Of a stretch of DNA of 18,012 nt, positions 7,743 through 14,701 are shown one piece after another; within the stretch, counting starts at the first letter, position 1, and every line of letters starts with the position of its first letter. The stretch lies in the NCBI GenBank assembly GCA_963933115.1, contig CAWVSL010000050.1, forward strand, positions 1 through 18,012, read 5' to 3'. The position numbers were made by a program, and so were the translations under genes. The DNA is from JALJPB01 sp963933115 (GTDB lineage: Bacteria > Pseudomonadota > Gammaproteobacteria > Enterobacterales > Alteromonadaceae). The notes beneath the pieces are model-generated. The model saw nothing but the letters and a program-made list of their open reading frames with translations. It searched no databases and had not been told where the DNA came from.

Positions 7743-9290
7743 ATGAAAACTAGAATCATTATTGTTGGCGGTGGCACCGCTGGTTGGTTAACGGCGGGAA
7801 TTATTGCGGCCAAACATTGCGCAAAGGATCCATCGAAACAAGCTACAGCAGAGACTGAAGTTATCCTAGTGGAGTCTCCAGACGTTAAAAATTTAGGCGT
7901 CGGCGAAGGTACTTGGCCAACCATGAGGGATACTCTGCGTCAAATAGGCATATCTGAACGCACATTTCTTTCTTGCTGCGATGCGAGTTTTAAACAAGCC
8001 TCTAAATTTGTTGGTTGGTCTAAGGGTAGAAATAACCATTATTATCATCCTTTTACCGCACCGTCTGGCTATGGTTCAATTAGTATGGCTGAACATTGGT
8101 CCGCGTCAGCTAAAGACATTGACTTTGAAAGCTGGTCTTGTGCACAAGGGGCTATTTGCGATAACAACCTAGCACCCAAATTAACAAAAATGCCTGAATA
8201 TGCGTTTAGCTTAAATTATGGTTATCATCTCAATGCTGGCAAATTCATCAAATTACTTCACCAGCATTGTATTGACAATCTTGGGGTAAAATATATCCAA
8301 GGACATGTAGATCAAGTACTAAATGCTGATAATGGTGATATTGATGAAATTATTTTATCGGATGGAGAACATATAGCAGGAGATTTATTTATTGACTGCA
8401 GTGGCTTCACAGCACTATTAATTGGTCAACACTATCAGATCCCATTTAAATCGCAACGCGATGTCTTATTTAACGATACCGCCCTTGCCCTTCAGGTTGA
8501 GCATGCTTCAGATGAAGTGCCTATTGGCTCATGTACTGTAGCAACAGCACAGGAAAGCGGTTGGATTTGGGATATATCGCTGCAAAATAGACGAGGAATT
8601 GGCCATGTATTCTCTAGTGACTTTACTAGTGAGGCGTCAGCTGAAGAGGCATTATTTAAATATGTTAAAAATGACCCTTTTCTCGCTTCACAGCAATTAA
8701 CACCTCGAAAAATAAAATTTAATCCTGGTCATAGAGAAACCTTCTGGCACAAAAATTGTGTTGCTATTGGTGTTTCGGCTGGCTTTGTTGAACCATTAGA
8801 AGCAACCGCTTTGGTATTGATTGAAAAATCGGCTGAATGGATAAGCCAACAGCTGCCAAGAGATCCTATCGCTATGGCGGTATTAGCGAAAAGGTTTAAT
8901 CGTCTGACCTTAGACAGATGGCAAGAGATTATTGATTTCCTTAAATTACATTATATCCTATCAAACCGCACAAACACTGAGTACTGGCGAGCACATCAGC
9001 AAAAAGAGTCAATTCCCGAGAGTTTACAAGAAGCCTTGCAATTGTGGCGCACACAAGCGCCCGGACTCTATGAAAGTAATCAAAGGTTTGAATTGTTCTC
9101 ATCAGCAAGTAAGCAGTATGTACTATATGGCATGGGCTTTAATACAGAGCAGAATCTAAATACCCACCTTAGTCAAAAAGAAGCCTCATTAATAAAGCGT
9201 ATACAAAATGAAAATTTACATACCACTGAGCAATTATTAAATGCATTACCAACAAATCGACAGTTTTTAAATAAAGTATTACAAAAATAA
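7743..9290 (+). CDS. Flavin-dependent tryptophan halogenase family protein (divergent copy 2)
   Basis: This 515-residue paralogue is of the same fold. GGGTAGW is at 9-15, then LGVGEGTWPTMR (51-62), and the catalytic lysine is K84 in DASFKQASKFVGW. Two conserved motifs are altered. The signature WxWxIP reads W274-I-W276-D-I278-S279, so the proline is replaced by serine. The active-site block reads EPLEATA, with E353 kept but the following serine (PrnA S347) replaced by A354. The lysine and glutamate essential in PrnA remain, so halogenation is possible, perhaps with another substrate or halide. An FAD-dependent activity without halogenation is also possible. No clear Shine-Dalgarno precedes ATG 7743 (an A-rich stretch only), which suggests translational coupling to the upstream halogenase. 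N- and C-termini look complete. No flavin reductase is encoded nearby, so FADH2 must come from elsewhere. Confidence 0.9.
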   Translation: MKTRIIIVGGGTAGWLTAGIIAAKHCAKDPSKQATAETEVILVESPDVKNLGVGEGTWPTMRDTLRQIGISERTFLSCCDASFKQASKFVGWSKGRNNHYYHPFTAPSGYGSISMAEHWSASAKDIDFESWSCAQGAICDNNLAPKLTKMPEYAFSLNYGYHLNAGKFIKLLHQHCIDNLGVKYIQGHVDQVLNADNGDIDEIILSDGEHIAGDLFIDCSGFTALLIGQHYQIPFKSQRDVLFNDTALALQVEHASDEVPIGSCTVATAQESGWIWDISLQNRRGIGHVFSSDFTSEASAEEALFKYVKNDPFLASQQLTPRKIKFNPGHRETFWHKNCVAIGVSAGFVEPLEATALVLIEKSAEWISQQLPRDPIAMAVLAKRFNRLTLDRWQEIIDFLKLHYILSNRTNTEYWRAHQQKESIPESLQEALQLWRTQAPGLYESNQRFELFSSASKQYVLYGMGFNTEQNLNTHLSQKEASLIKRIQNENLHTTEQLLNALPTNRQFLNKVLQK

Positions 9291-9295
9291 AAATG

Positions 9296-9327
9296 ACGCT
9301 TATATTTCAACTCGACTATAGCGTTTT
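9296..9327 (+). terminator. Weak intrinsic terminator after the halogenase operon
   Basis: ACGC-T-TATA (9296-9304) pairs with TATAGCGT (9317-9324), leaving one bulged T. The stem runs into four T's only 6 bp after the second halogenase's stop codon. The position is right, but the short T-run and the bulge make it weak. Confidence 0.4.
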
Positions 9328-9477
9328 GATGCGCTTGATTTAGAAAGCTCATATTGCCAGTCAAAGTTAAATATTGGTAACTCATTAATATTTAAAGTTT
9401 TTTAACGAATAATTGATCTAACAATACCAAAGGTACGTAATAATATATTGATTATATTGATTACATTAGGAATTTAG

Positions 9478-10242
9478 ATGAAGTATTGGTCGTTATTCAG
9501 TTTAGTGGTATTACTAAATACATCAGTATTGGCAAACGAAAATAGAGGCGAAGCTAGAGAGCGTATCGAACCAAAAGGGTTCCTCTATGGCTTGGGTATA
9601 GCTATTAATCAAGAAATTTATAAAGGTTATAATTATAGTGTTATCCCATTACCGGTAATAGGTTATCGGGGTGATAATTTTCGAGTTATTGGTCCTTTTG
9701 TTAGTTATGATGTTTATCAACTGTCAGACTTTGAAATTACCTTACAGGCGTCCCCTCGATTTCAAAGCTTTGACCAATCAGACAGTTATATTTTTGAAAA
9801 TATGGACGAAAGAAAGTTTTCTATGGATGCTGGACTAGGCCTTTCTTATGAAAAAGATGATTGGAAAATAGGTGTTTCAGCTATGTTTGATGTCTTTAAT
9901 AGGTCAAATGGTTATGAAGCTAAAGCAAACATTTCTCGTGTATTTCGCCAAGGCCCCTTGTTCTTTGAACCCAGTCTTAGTATCAATTATTTAAACACTA
10001 ATCATGTGGATTATTACTATGGGGTAAACGTAAATGAAATTAACCAATATACCGCTCCATATGAGGGTAAATCGGCAGTCAATACTACCCTTGGTTTCTC
10101 AATAGCCACGCCAATATTTTTAAAGGGTTTTACCCGTCTTTCGATTGATTATACTTGGTATGGCGATACAATTTCCAATAGCCCATTGATTGAAGATCAC
10201 ACCAATATCAGTGCCCGTTTTTTATTCAGCAAATATTTTTAG
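9478..10242 (+). CDS. MipA/OmpV family outer-membrane protein
   Basis: This 254-residue protein starts at an ATG preceded by AGGAA 5 bp upstream. A signal peptide (MKYWSLFSLVVLLNTSVLA, cleavage after A19) is followed by alternating beta strands. KGFLYGLGIAINQEIYKGYN and the PLPVIGYRGDNFRV block are typical of MipA/OmpV proteins. The C-terminal SKYF supplies the aromatic residue recognised by the outer-membrane assembly machinery. MipA scaffolds a murein hydrolase and synthase in E. coli, and other members are general or stress-induced outer-membrane proteins, so the precise role here is open. It sits 187 bp behind the halogenases on the same strand and may belong to the same regulon, although a weak terminator lies between. 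No unusual features were seen. Confidence 0.85.
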   Translation: MKYWSLFSLVVLLNTSVLANENRGEARERIEPKGFLYGLGIAINQEIYKGYNYSVIPLPVIGYRGDNFRVIGPFVSYDVYQLSDFEITLQASPRFQSFDQSDSYIFENMDERKFSMDAGLGLSYEKDDWKIGVSAMFDVFNRSNGYEAKANISRVFRQGPLFFEPSLSINYLNTNHVDYYYGVNVNEINQYTAPYEGKSAVNTTLGFSIATPIFLKGFTRLSIDYTWYGDTISNSPLIEDHTNISARFLFSKYF

Positions 10243-10258
10243 GCCGCTCGCCTTTTTT
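10241..10258 (+). terminator. Possible short terminator after the MipA-like gene
   Basis: AGGC/GCCT with a 5-base loop is followed by six T's and overlaps the stop codon of the MipA-like gene. The stem is only 4 bp, so efficiency is doubtful. The gene is convergent with the GGDEF-EAL gene ending at 10381. Confidence 0.35.
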
Positions 10259-10380
10259 ATGAAGTCTTTGGGGGTTTTTGCTAATATTCTAAATTATCTG
10301 AGCTGACCAGATTTTACCCAATCATAGTTTGGGGTTCAATCAGAGTAGAGACGAGAAGTGCTGATTACCGATACCTAAAA

Positions 10381-12555
10381 TTAAATACTTCGGTCAACCA
10401 AACAAGGGTTATTTTTCCAATTGACCAACCAAGTTAGGATATCTTTTGCTGGCATAGGTTTCGCTATTCCATAGCCTTGGGCAATATAGCTCCCCATTGA
10501 AAGTAATATTTCTCCGTGCTCAGGCGTCTCAACTCCTTCCGCAACGACCTTTAGATTAAATATTTTTGCTAGTTCTATGATGCCTTGGACAATAGCTTTA
10601 TCATCTGAAGACGTAAGTACACCTTTGACAAATGATTGATCTATTTTTAAAAAATCTGCTGGTAAACGTCTTAAATAGGTTAACGATGAATAACCGGTAC
10701 CAAAGTCATCAATTGAAGATAATACCCCTAGCTTATTACACTCCCTAATCACCGTTGAAACTATATCAATATCTTTTAGGGCACTGGTTTCTAAAATTTC
10801 AAATTCAAGGCTCCCTGCTTTAAAATTAGGATACCGTGAAAGAATCTCTTTAAGATCACTGACAAATTCATCATGTTGAAGGTGTAAGGGGCTAATGTTC
10901 ACACTGATAGGGATGTCATATCCTATAGATAATGCATATTGTAATTGCAGCAAAGCCTTGTTAATGACCCACCGCCCCATTTCAATACCTAGGATATCAT
11001 TTTCAACCACTGGTAAAAACATAGCAGGAGCAAGCAGTCCATTATCAGGATGATCCCAGCGAATTAAGGCTTCAAAGCCAACCACTTCATTAGTTCTAAG
11101 ATCGACCTTAGGCTGATAATACAGTAAAAACTCATCATCTTTTAAGGCTTGAGCTATTCTTCGTAATTCTTCATTGTGGTGCTTTTCTGCGACGTCTTTT
11201 TCTATATCAAAGACATGCCTGTTGTTTATTCCTTTTTGCTTGGCTATATACATGGCATGATCCGCATGCTTTATTAATTCATCTCGGCTAACATTATCCA
11301 GTGGATAGCATGTCAGACCTGCACTAGTAGTAATTTTTAATGATTTTTTCTTGACTAAAAGAGTTCCGGAAACTGACTTAAGTAAGCGGGATACGATAGC
11401 ATCGCTTGCTGAAGGTTTAGAAAGATTGTTGATTATAACTACAAATTCATCTCCGCTAATACGAGATAGAGTGTCGCCTTCTCTAAGTATACGAGTAAAT
11501 TGACTCACCACTTTTTTTACCAGTCTGTTTCTGAGATTTTCACCATAAGTATCATTTACTTTTTTAAATCCATCTACCTCAATACAAACGATCGCCACAT
11601 ACTTGTTAGTCTGTAAACTTTTTGACAAGGCTTGATCAATCAGATTACCTAATAGTTTTCTGTTTGGTAAGCCTGTTAATGCGTCATAATTTGCTGACAG
11701 TGTTAGTGCTGAGTTCGCATCGGCTAAATCAAGATTACTTTTTTCTAACTTTCGTTGATTAGTTTTTTGGTCACTAATATCTTGAAATATACCTGATAGC
11801 GTCACAGGTACTCCTTCTTCTAGAGTAACCGTACATGTTGTTCTTACATCTATTTTATTGCCTTTGGTGGTATAAGACTCCAACTCAAGGTCATAGCCTA
11901 CGCCATGATGAATAGCCTGATGCAAAGCCTCAGAAAGAATATTTTGAGAGTCAGGTAAGTAAGATTCAACTCTAGCATCTACCGAAGGATTAAATTCTTC
12001 TGGTGACGTTTCAAGTATAAGGTAAGTCTCATTTGTCCAAAACAATTTTTTTGTTTGTAAATCTAATTGCCATCCGCCAAATCTTCCCAACTGCTGGGCA
12101 TCCTCCAATAACTGGCTGTTGATAAGTTGCTGCTCATCCTTATCTTTTCGTTTTGTAATCTCTCGGTTTGATCCGATCATACGCTGTGGATTACCTTGTT
12201 CATCACTTCCGACTAATTTCCCCAAGACCAACACCCAAATATAATGCCCTGATTTATGCTTAAGTCGAATTTCAATCTCAAAAAAGTCAAGCTCACCGGC
12301 ATAATGCTTTGTGAGCATATTCTTAGCTTTTATTAAATCTTGGGGATGCAATTTTGCCAACCAGTTACTGATTTTAATTGACTGTAAATCCTCCGCACTA
12401 TAACCGATGGTCTTTGACCAAGATTCATTAACAGTTAATACCTCTGTTTGAATATCCCATTCCCACATACCGACGCCAGTAGCACTAAAGAAAGCCTCTA
12501 GACTCTCTTGTGCACTATCTTGTAAGCTATTAACCTGTTGAGTTAGATTGATCAC
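10381..12555 (-). CDS. PAS-PAS-GGDEF-EAL cyclic-di-GMP turnover protein
   Basis: This 724-residue protein has no membrane segment and should be cytoplasmic. Two PAS/PAC folds (about 20-135 and 150-265) carry the FSATGVGMWEWD and FGGWQLDLQTKKLFW openings. The GGDEF domain starts near YDALTGLPNRKLL. Its active-site loop is S367-G-D-E-F371, a tolerated variant of GGDEF, and an inhibitory I-site R359-E-G-D362 stands exactly five residues before it. The EAL domain has E495-A-L, NISPLHLQ, EILETSAL, D616-D617-FGTGYSSL, KIDQSFV and VAEGVET, so the metal- and substrate-binding residues of a phosphodiesterase look complete. It could make or break c-di-GMP; hybrid proteins with intact EAL often act mainly as phosphodiesterases. 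The start is GTG with GAGGA only 3 bp away, slightly short spacing. The next methionine (M30) would cut into the first PAS, so GTG is preferred. The signal sensed by the PAS domains is unknown. Confidence 0.93.
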   Translation of the reverse strand: MINLTQQVNSLQDSAQESLEAFFSATGVGMWEWDIQTEVLTVNESWSKTIGYSAEDLQSIKISNWLAKLHPQDLIKAKNMLTKHYAGELDFFEIEIRLKHKSGHYIWVLVLGKLVGSDEQGNPQRMIGSNREITKRKDKDEQQLINSQLLEDAQQLGRFGGWQLDLQTKKLFWTNETYLILETSPEEFNPSVDARVESYLPDSQNILSEALHQAIHHGVGYDLELESYTTKGNKIDVRTTCTVTLEEGVPVTLSGIFQDISDQKTNQRKLEKSNLDLADANSALTLSANYDALTGLPNRKLLGNLIDQALSKSLQTNKYVAIVCIEVDGFKKVNDTYGENLRNRLVKKVVSQFTRILREGDTLSRISGDEFVVIINNLSKPSASDAIVSRLLKSVSGTLLVKKKSLKITTSAGLTCYPLDNVSRDELIKHADHAMYIAKQKGINNRHVFDIEKDVAEKHHNEELRRIAQALKDDEFLLYYQPKVDLRTNEVVGFEALIRWDHPDNGLLAPAMFLPVVENDILGIEMGRWVINKALLQLQYALSIGYDIPISVNISPLHLQHDEFVSDLKEILSRYPNFKAGSLEFEILETSALKDIDIVSTVIRECNKLGVLSSIDDFGTGYSSLTYLRRLPADFLKIDQSFVKGVLTSSDDKAIVQGIIELAKIFNLKVVAEGVETPEHGEILLSMGSYIAQGYGIAKPMPAKDILTWLVNWKNNPCLVDRSI

Positions 12556-12673
12556 GTATCCTCACTAATACCTTTATTAATATCAATAATGGTAATTATT
12601 ACAGTTAGTATCATCCCTGATACATATTCAGGATTGTATATTAATATGAAGTTCTTCGTTTATTTTTTAAATC

Positions 12674-12751
12674 TCATCGAAAAACTCTCCGAAATGAAAA
12701 ATAAACTGGTGCTTTTTGATGAGTGGCTGATAGTTGAAGTTTTGTATTCAT
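12674..12751 (-). CDS. Possible 25-residue leader peptide upstream of the GGDEF-EAL gene
   Basis: ATG 12751 has an ideal AAGGGA ribosome binding site 6 bp upstream and opens a 25-codon frame that begins MNTKLQLSATHQK and ends FRRVFR. It lies 118 bp upstream of, and in the same direction as, the GGDEF-EAL gene. Its second half and stop codon are part of a long hairpin. No homologous family is recognised. It could be a leader ORF, a small protein, or chance. Support is limited to the ribosome binding site and position. Confidence 0.25.
   Translation of the reverse strand: MNTKLQLSATHQKAPVYFSFRRVFR
12675..12725. repeat. Long imperfect hairpin upstream of the GGDEF-EAL gene
   Basis: CTCATCGAAAAAC at the left end pairs with GCTTTTTGATGAG at the right end. 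This is an 11-bp stem (CTCATC plus AAAAA against TTTTT plus GATGAG) with one bulged base and a loop of roughly 25 bases. It lacks a T-run on either strand, so it is not an ordinary terminator. On the minus strand it would form in the leader of the GGDEF-EAL mRNA and overlap the possible small ORF. Confidence 0.4.
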
Positions 12752-13097
12752 AAATAGTCCCTTATTAAGTGAGGTATACTTTGAACCGCATATTTTAAAA
12801 TACCGGCTAAATCGCATTAACCCTAGATAAAACGCATACAAGACACATGTGTTCCGTACTCGGATATACACTACAATAATTTAGAACAAACTAATATGTT
12901 TTTTTCGTATTCAAACGTGCAAATTAATATTTACATCGTTTATTACTTATTGTTATATAAACTTATTTAAATATTTTTGAGTATTAAAAGTAAAATAATA
13001 ACCAGCTCTTTTAACGTTGAAATATGTCAATAAGATGACTATCTGCTCTGTGTTAGTACCTTTAAAGGTTTTCAATTATCCGATTTTTAATAAGAGT

Positions 13098-13126
13098 AAA
13101 AAATTAACGCTATATTATCGCGTTAA
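13098..13126 (-). terminator. Minus-strand terminator-like hairpin upstream of glutaminase
   Basis: On the minus strand TTAACGC (13126-13120) pairs with GCGTTAA (13110-13104) across a 9-base loop and runs into six T's (13103-13098). No minus-strand gene is visible between here and the glutaminase start, so it would end an antisense or unannotated small transcript. Read on the plus strand, it would be only a stem. Confidence 0.4.
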
Positions 13127-13250
13127 CCTGCACGCAACTCATTAGCATCGATTGCCTTAGGCGCAGGATAATTTATTCGTCGTCTAATTTTATTTAATAT
13201 CTAATAAAACTCCCTAGTCCAATAGTGATATTAGTGACACAATTAACTTA

Positions 13251-13256
13251 TATAAT
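13251..13256 (+). promoter_or_regulatory. Candidate -10 element for the glutaminase
   Basis: A perfect TATAAT lies 78 bp before the glutaminase start codon in a TATATAATATA context. No good -35 hexamer stands 16-18 bp upstream. A TAGTGA..TAGTGA direct repeat occupies that area and might bind an activator. Confidence 0.35.
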
Positions 13257-13333
13257 ATACAAAGTGCTAGGCATATACTGAATTTTATGGATAATAAACT
13301 GTTATTTGCAGCCCTACTTATTAAGCAATAACT

Positions 13334-14266
13334 ATGCTAAAAAATATTTCGAATTTACAAGCCACCTTAAATAAATTAGTCACAGATCAACAAGGTATAA
13401 ATTCAGAAGGTAAAGTAGCTGATTACATTCCTGCGCTTGCCGATGTGCCCCCTAACCTTGTAGGAATTTCCGTAGCAACAATAGATGGTGATGTTACCAG
13501 TGCAGGTGACTTCCAAGTTCCTTTTTCAATTCAAAGTATCTCTAAAGTTTTTGGTTTAGTGATGGCCATGAATCGTATAGGCGATGATTTATGGCAACGT
13601 GTCAACATGGAGCCTTCGGGTCAACCATTTAACTCCATCATTCAACTTGAGTGGGAAAAAGGGATACCACGCAACCCATTTATTAATGCAGGGGCATTGC
13701 TTGTTGCTGATGTATTAACCAGTCATTTCTCAACAAGCAACTTAGCCTTTTTAACCTTTATGCGCTCTTTGGCGGGAGACGAGGATATCCATATTGATAA
13801 TAGTGTCTATCAATCTGAATTAATTCACGGTAACCGGAATGCAGCAATGGCTTACTTAATGAAAAGTTTCAACAATATTCAAGCAGAAGTCCCAGATGTA
13901 TTAAGTCATTACTTTACCCAATGTTCAATAGCAATGAGTTGCCAACAACTAGCAACTAGTTTACTGTTTTTAGCAAATAAAGGCATCGACCCCAACACCA
14001 GAAATAATATTTGTACGGCTAGAGATGCACATAGAGTTAATGCAATATTATCCACCAGCGGTATGTATGATCAGTCAGGAGAGTTTGCATTTTCTGTAGG
14101 TTTACCAGCCAAAAGTGGCGTTGGCGGTGGTGTGGTAGCCATTGTACCTAGCTATGGTGTTATTTGTGCTTGGAGTCCACTATTAAACACCTTTGGAAAT
14201 TCTATAGTCGGAACAAATCTAGTGGCAGGATTGGCTGAAGAGCTAGGTTTATCTATCTATCATTAA
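13334..14266 (+). CDS. glsA: Glutaminase (GlsA/YneH family)
   Basis: This 310-residue cytoplasmic enzyme hydrolyses L-glutamine to glutamate and ammonia. The length matches the E. coli YbaS and YneH enzymes (308-310). It has a serine beta-lactamase-like fold with the nucleophile motif S68-I-S-K71 in FSIQSISKVFGL. Other family blocks are GKVADYIPALA, NPFINAGALLVAD, RNAAMAYLMKSF, STSGMYDQSGEFAFSVGLPA and KSGVGGGVVAIVP, all colinear with E. coli YneH. No truncation or missing catalytic residue was seen. The Shine-Dalgarno is poor (AAGCAATAACT before ATG 13334), which suggests low basal translation or a long structured leader. Its promoter region is unusually long. The enzyme can support nitrogen release or acid resistance. 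The nearby amidohydrolase and ammonia-lyase favour nitrogen catabolism, but that is inference. Confidence 0.96.
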   Translation: MLKNISNLQATLNKLVTDQQGINSEGKVADYIPALADVPPNLVGISVATIDGDVTSAGDFQVPFSIQSISKVFGLVMAMNRIGDDLWQRVNMEPSGQPFNSIIQLEWEKGIPRNPFINAGALLVADVLTSHFSTSNLAFLTFMRSLAGDEDIHIDNSVYQSELIHGNRNAAMAYLMKSFNNIQAEVPDVLSHYFTQCSIAMSCQQLATSLLFLANKGIDPNTRNNICTARDAHRVNAILSTSGMYDQSGEFAFSVGLPAKSGVGGGVVAIVPSYGVICAWSPLLNTFGNSIVGTNLVAGLAEELGLSIYH

Positions 14267-14332
14267 TCTTCAACCCATAGCTATTAATTAGTTTAGTATT
14301 CGAGTGATAAAATACCGCAGACTCAATTAACT

Positions 14333-14359
14333 AAAAAAAAAGGACATCAAATGATGTCC
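14333..14359 (-). terminator. Strong minus-strand terminator with no visible gene in front of it
   Basis: On the minus strand a GGACATC/GATGTCC stem with a 4-base loop (14359-14342) is followed directly by nine T's (14341-14333). This is a textbook intrinsic terminator for leftward transcription. To its right, up to the amidohydrolase start, no minus-strand ORF of useful length remains open, because the frames contain stops. The plus strand has no T-run after the stem, so it does not serve the glutaminase in the usual way. Confidence 0.75.
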
Positions 14360-14650
14360 CAAAAATTACAAGTTAAGCAGTTAAAAACACTTTGTTTACA
14401 GGAATCGGGGTGATTCGAAAACAAAATTATTATATCTATCTGTATGATTGCCGGCAAACGAGATTATTTCACCCAATAAGTGAAATTATTTCATTTATAA
14501 ATAGAGGGATTAATAAGCAAAATATTTACTCATCGACGCTGAGTACCTTAACTAAAAAAAGACTAAACAACGAAATTTTTAGATGTTGTTTCTTCCTGAT
14601 CAATAATTTATGCTGAGCTTAAATTTTAAAAACAAGCTTTTACACCTAAA
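14360..14650 (-). ncRNA. Possible minus-strand small RNA ending at the 14333-14359 terminator
   Basis: A good minus-strand terminator without a coding gene implies a short leftward transcript. Within it are stems ATTTCAC/GTGAAAT (14466-14472/14480-14486) and GAATC/GATTC (14402-14406/14412-14416). Minus-strand promoter-like hexamers exist: TTGTTT, 17 bp, then CATAAA around 14635-14607, and a TATAAA inside 14495-14505. None is strong. The ends are a guess, and the transcript may be shorter or absent. Confidence 0.25.
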
Positions 14651-14701
14651 AACTTCACCATATCGGTCTCTATTCTGACCAGAAATAGTAAGGAAATACA
14701 C

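Larger units (their letters stand above)
12556..13333. other. Long AT-rich intergenic region between the GGDEF-EAL and glutaminase genes
   Basis: Nearly 780 bp separate two divergently transcribed genes. The region contains the possible leader ORF and hairpin (12674-12751), a minus-strand terminator-like hairpin (13098-13126) and a perfect -10-like TATAAT at 13251-13256 facing the glutaminase. No protein-coding gene of ordinary length, tRNA or recognised riboswitch was found. The length exceeds what two simple promoters require, so an unrecognised small RNA or a decayed gene is possible. Confidence 0.5.
14267..14701. other. Intergenic region between glutaminase and amidohydrolase
   Basis: This 435-bp AT-rich stretch contains the minus-strand terminator and the possible small RNA described separately. 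A 74-codon plus-strand frame at 14392-14616 lacks a ribosome binding site and any recognisable motif, so it is not called as a gene. The amidohydrolase promoter is expected near the right end but could not be fixed. Confidence 0.5.

Noticed and set aside
953..12621. 12-base match ATCATCCCTGAT shared between 953-964 and 12610-12621
   Set aside because: In an 18-kb AT-rich window several repeated 12-mers are expected by chance. The surrounding sequences do not match.
12752..12871. Extension of the small minus-strand frame to 65 codons
   Set aside because: The upstream ATG at 12871 has no convincing ribosome binding site. Only the internal ATG at 12751 does.
14360..14560. Minus-strand protein gene ending just before the 14333-14359 terminator
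   Set aside because: The best frame ends in a TAA shortly before the stem but meets a stop codon about 20 codons upstream, so no gene can be supported.
14392..14616. 74-codon plus-strand frame between glutaminase and amidohydrolase
   Set aside because: It has no ribosome binding site, no recognisable motif and AT-driven composition. The region is better explained as intergenic with a minus-strand terminator.
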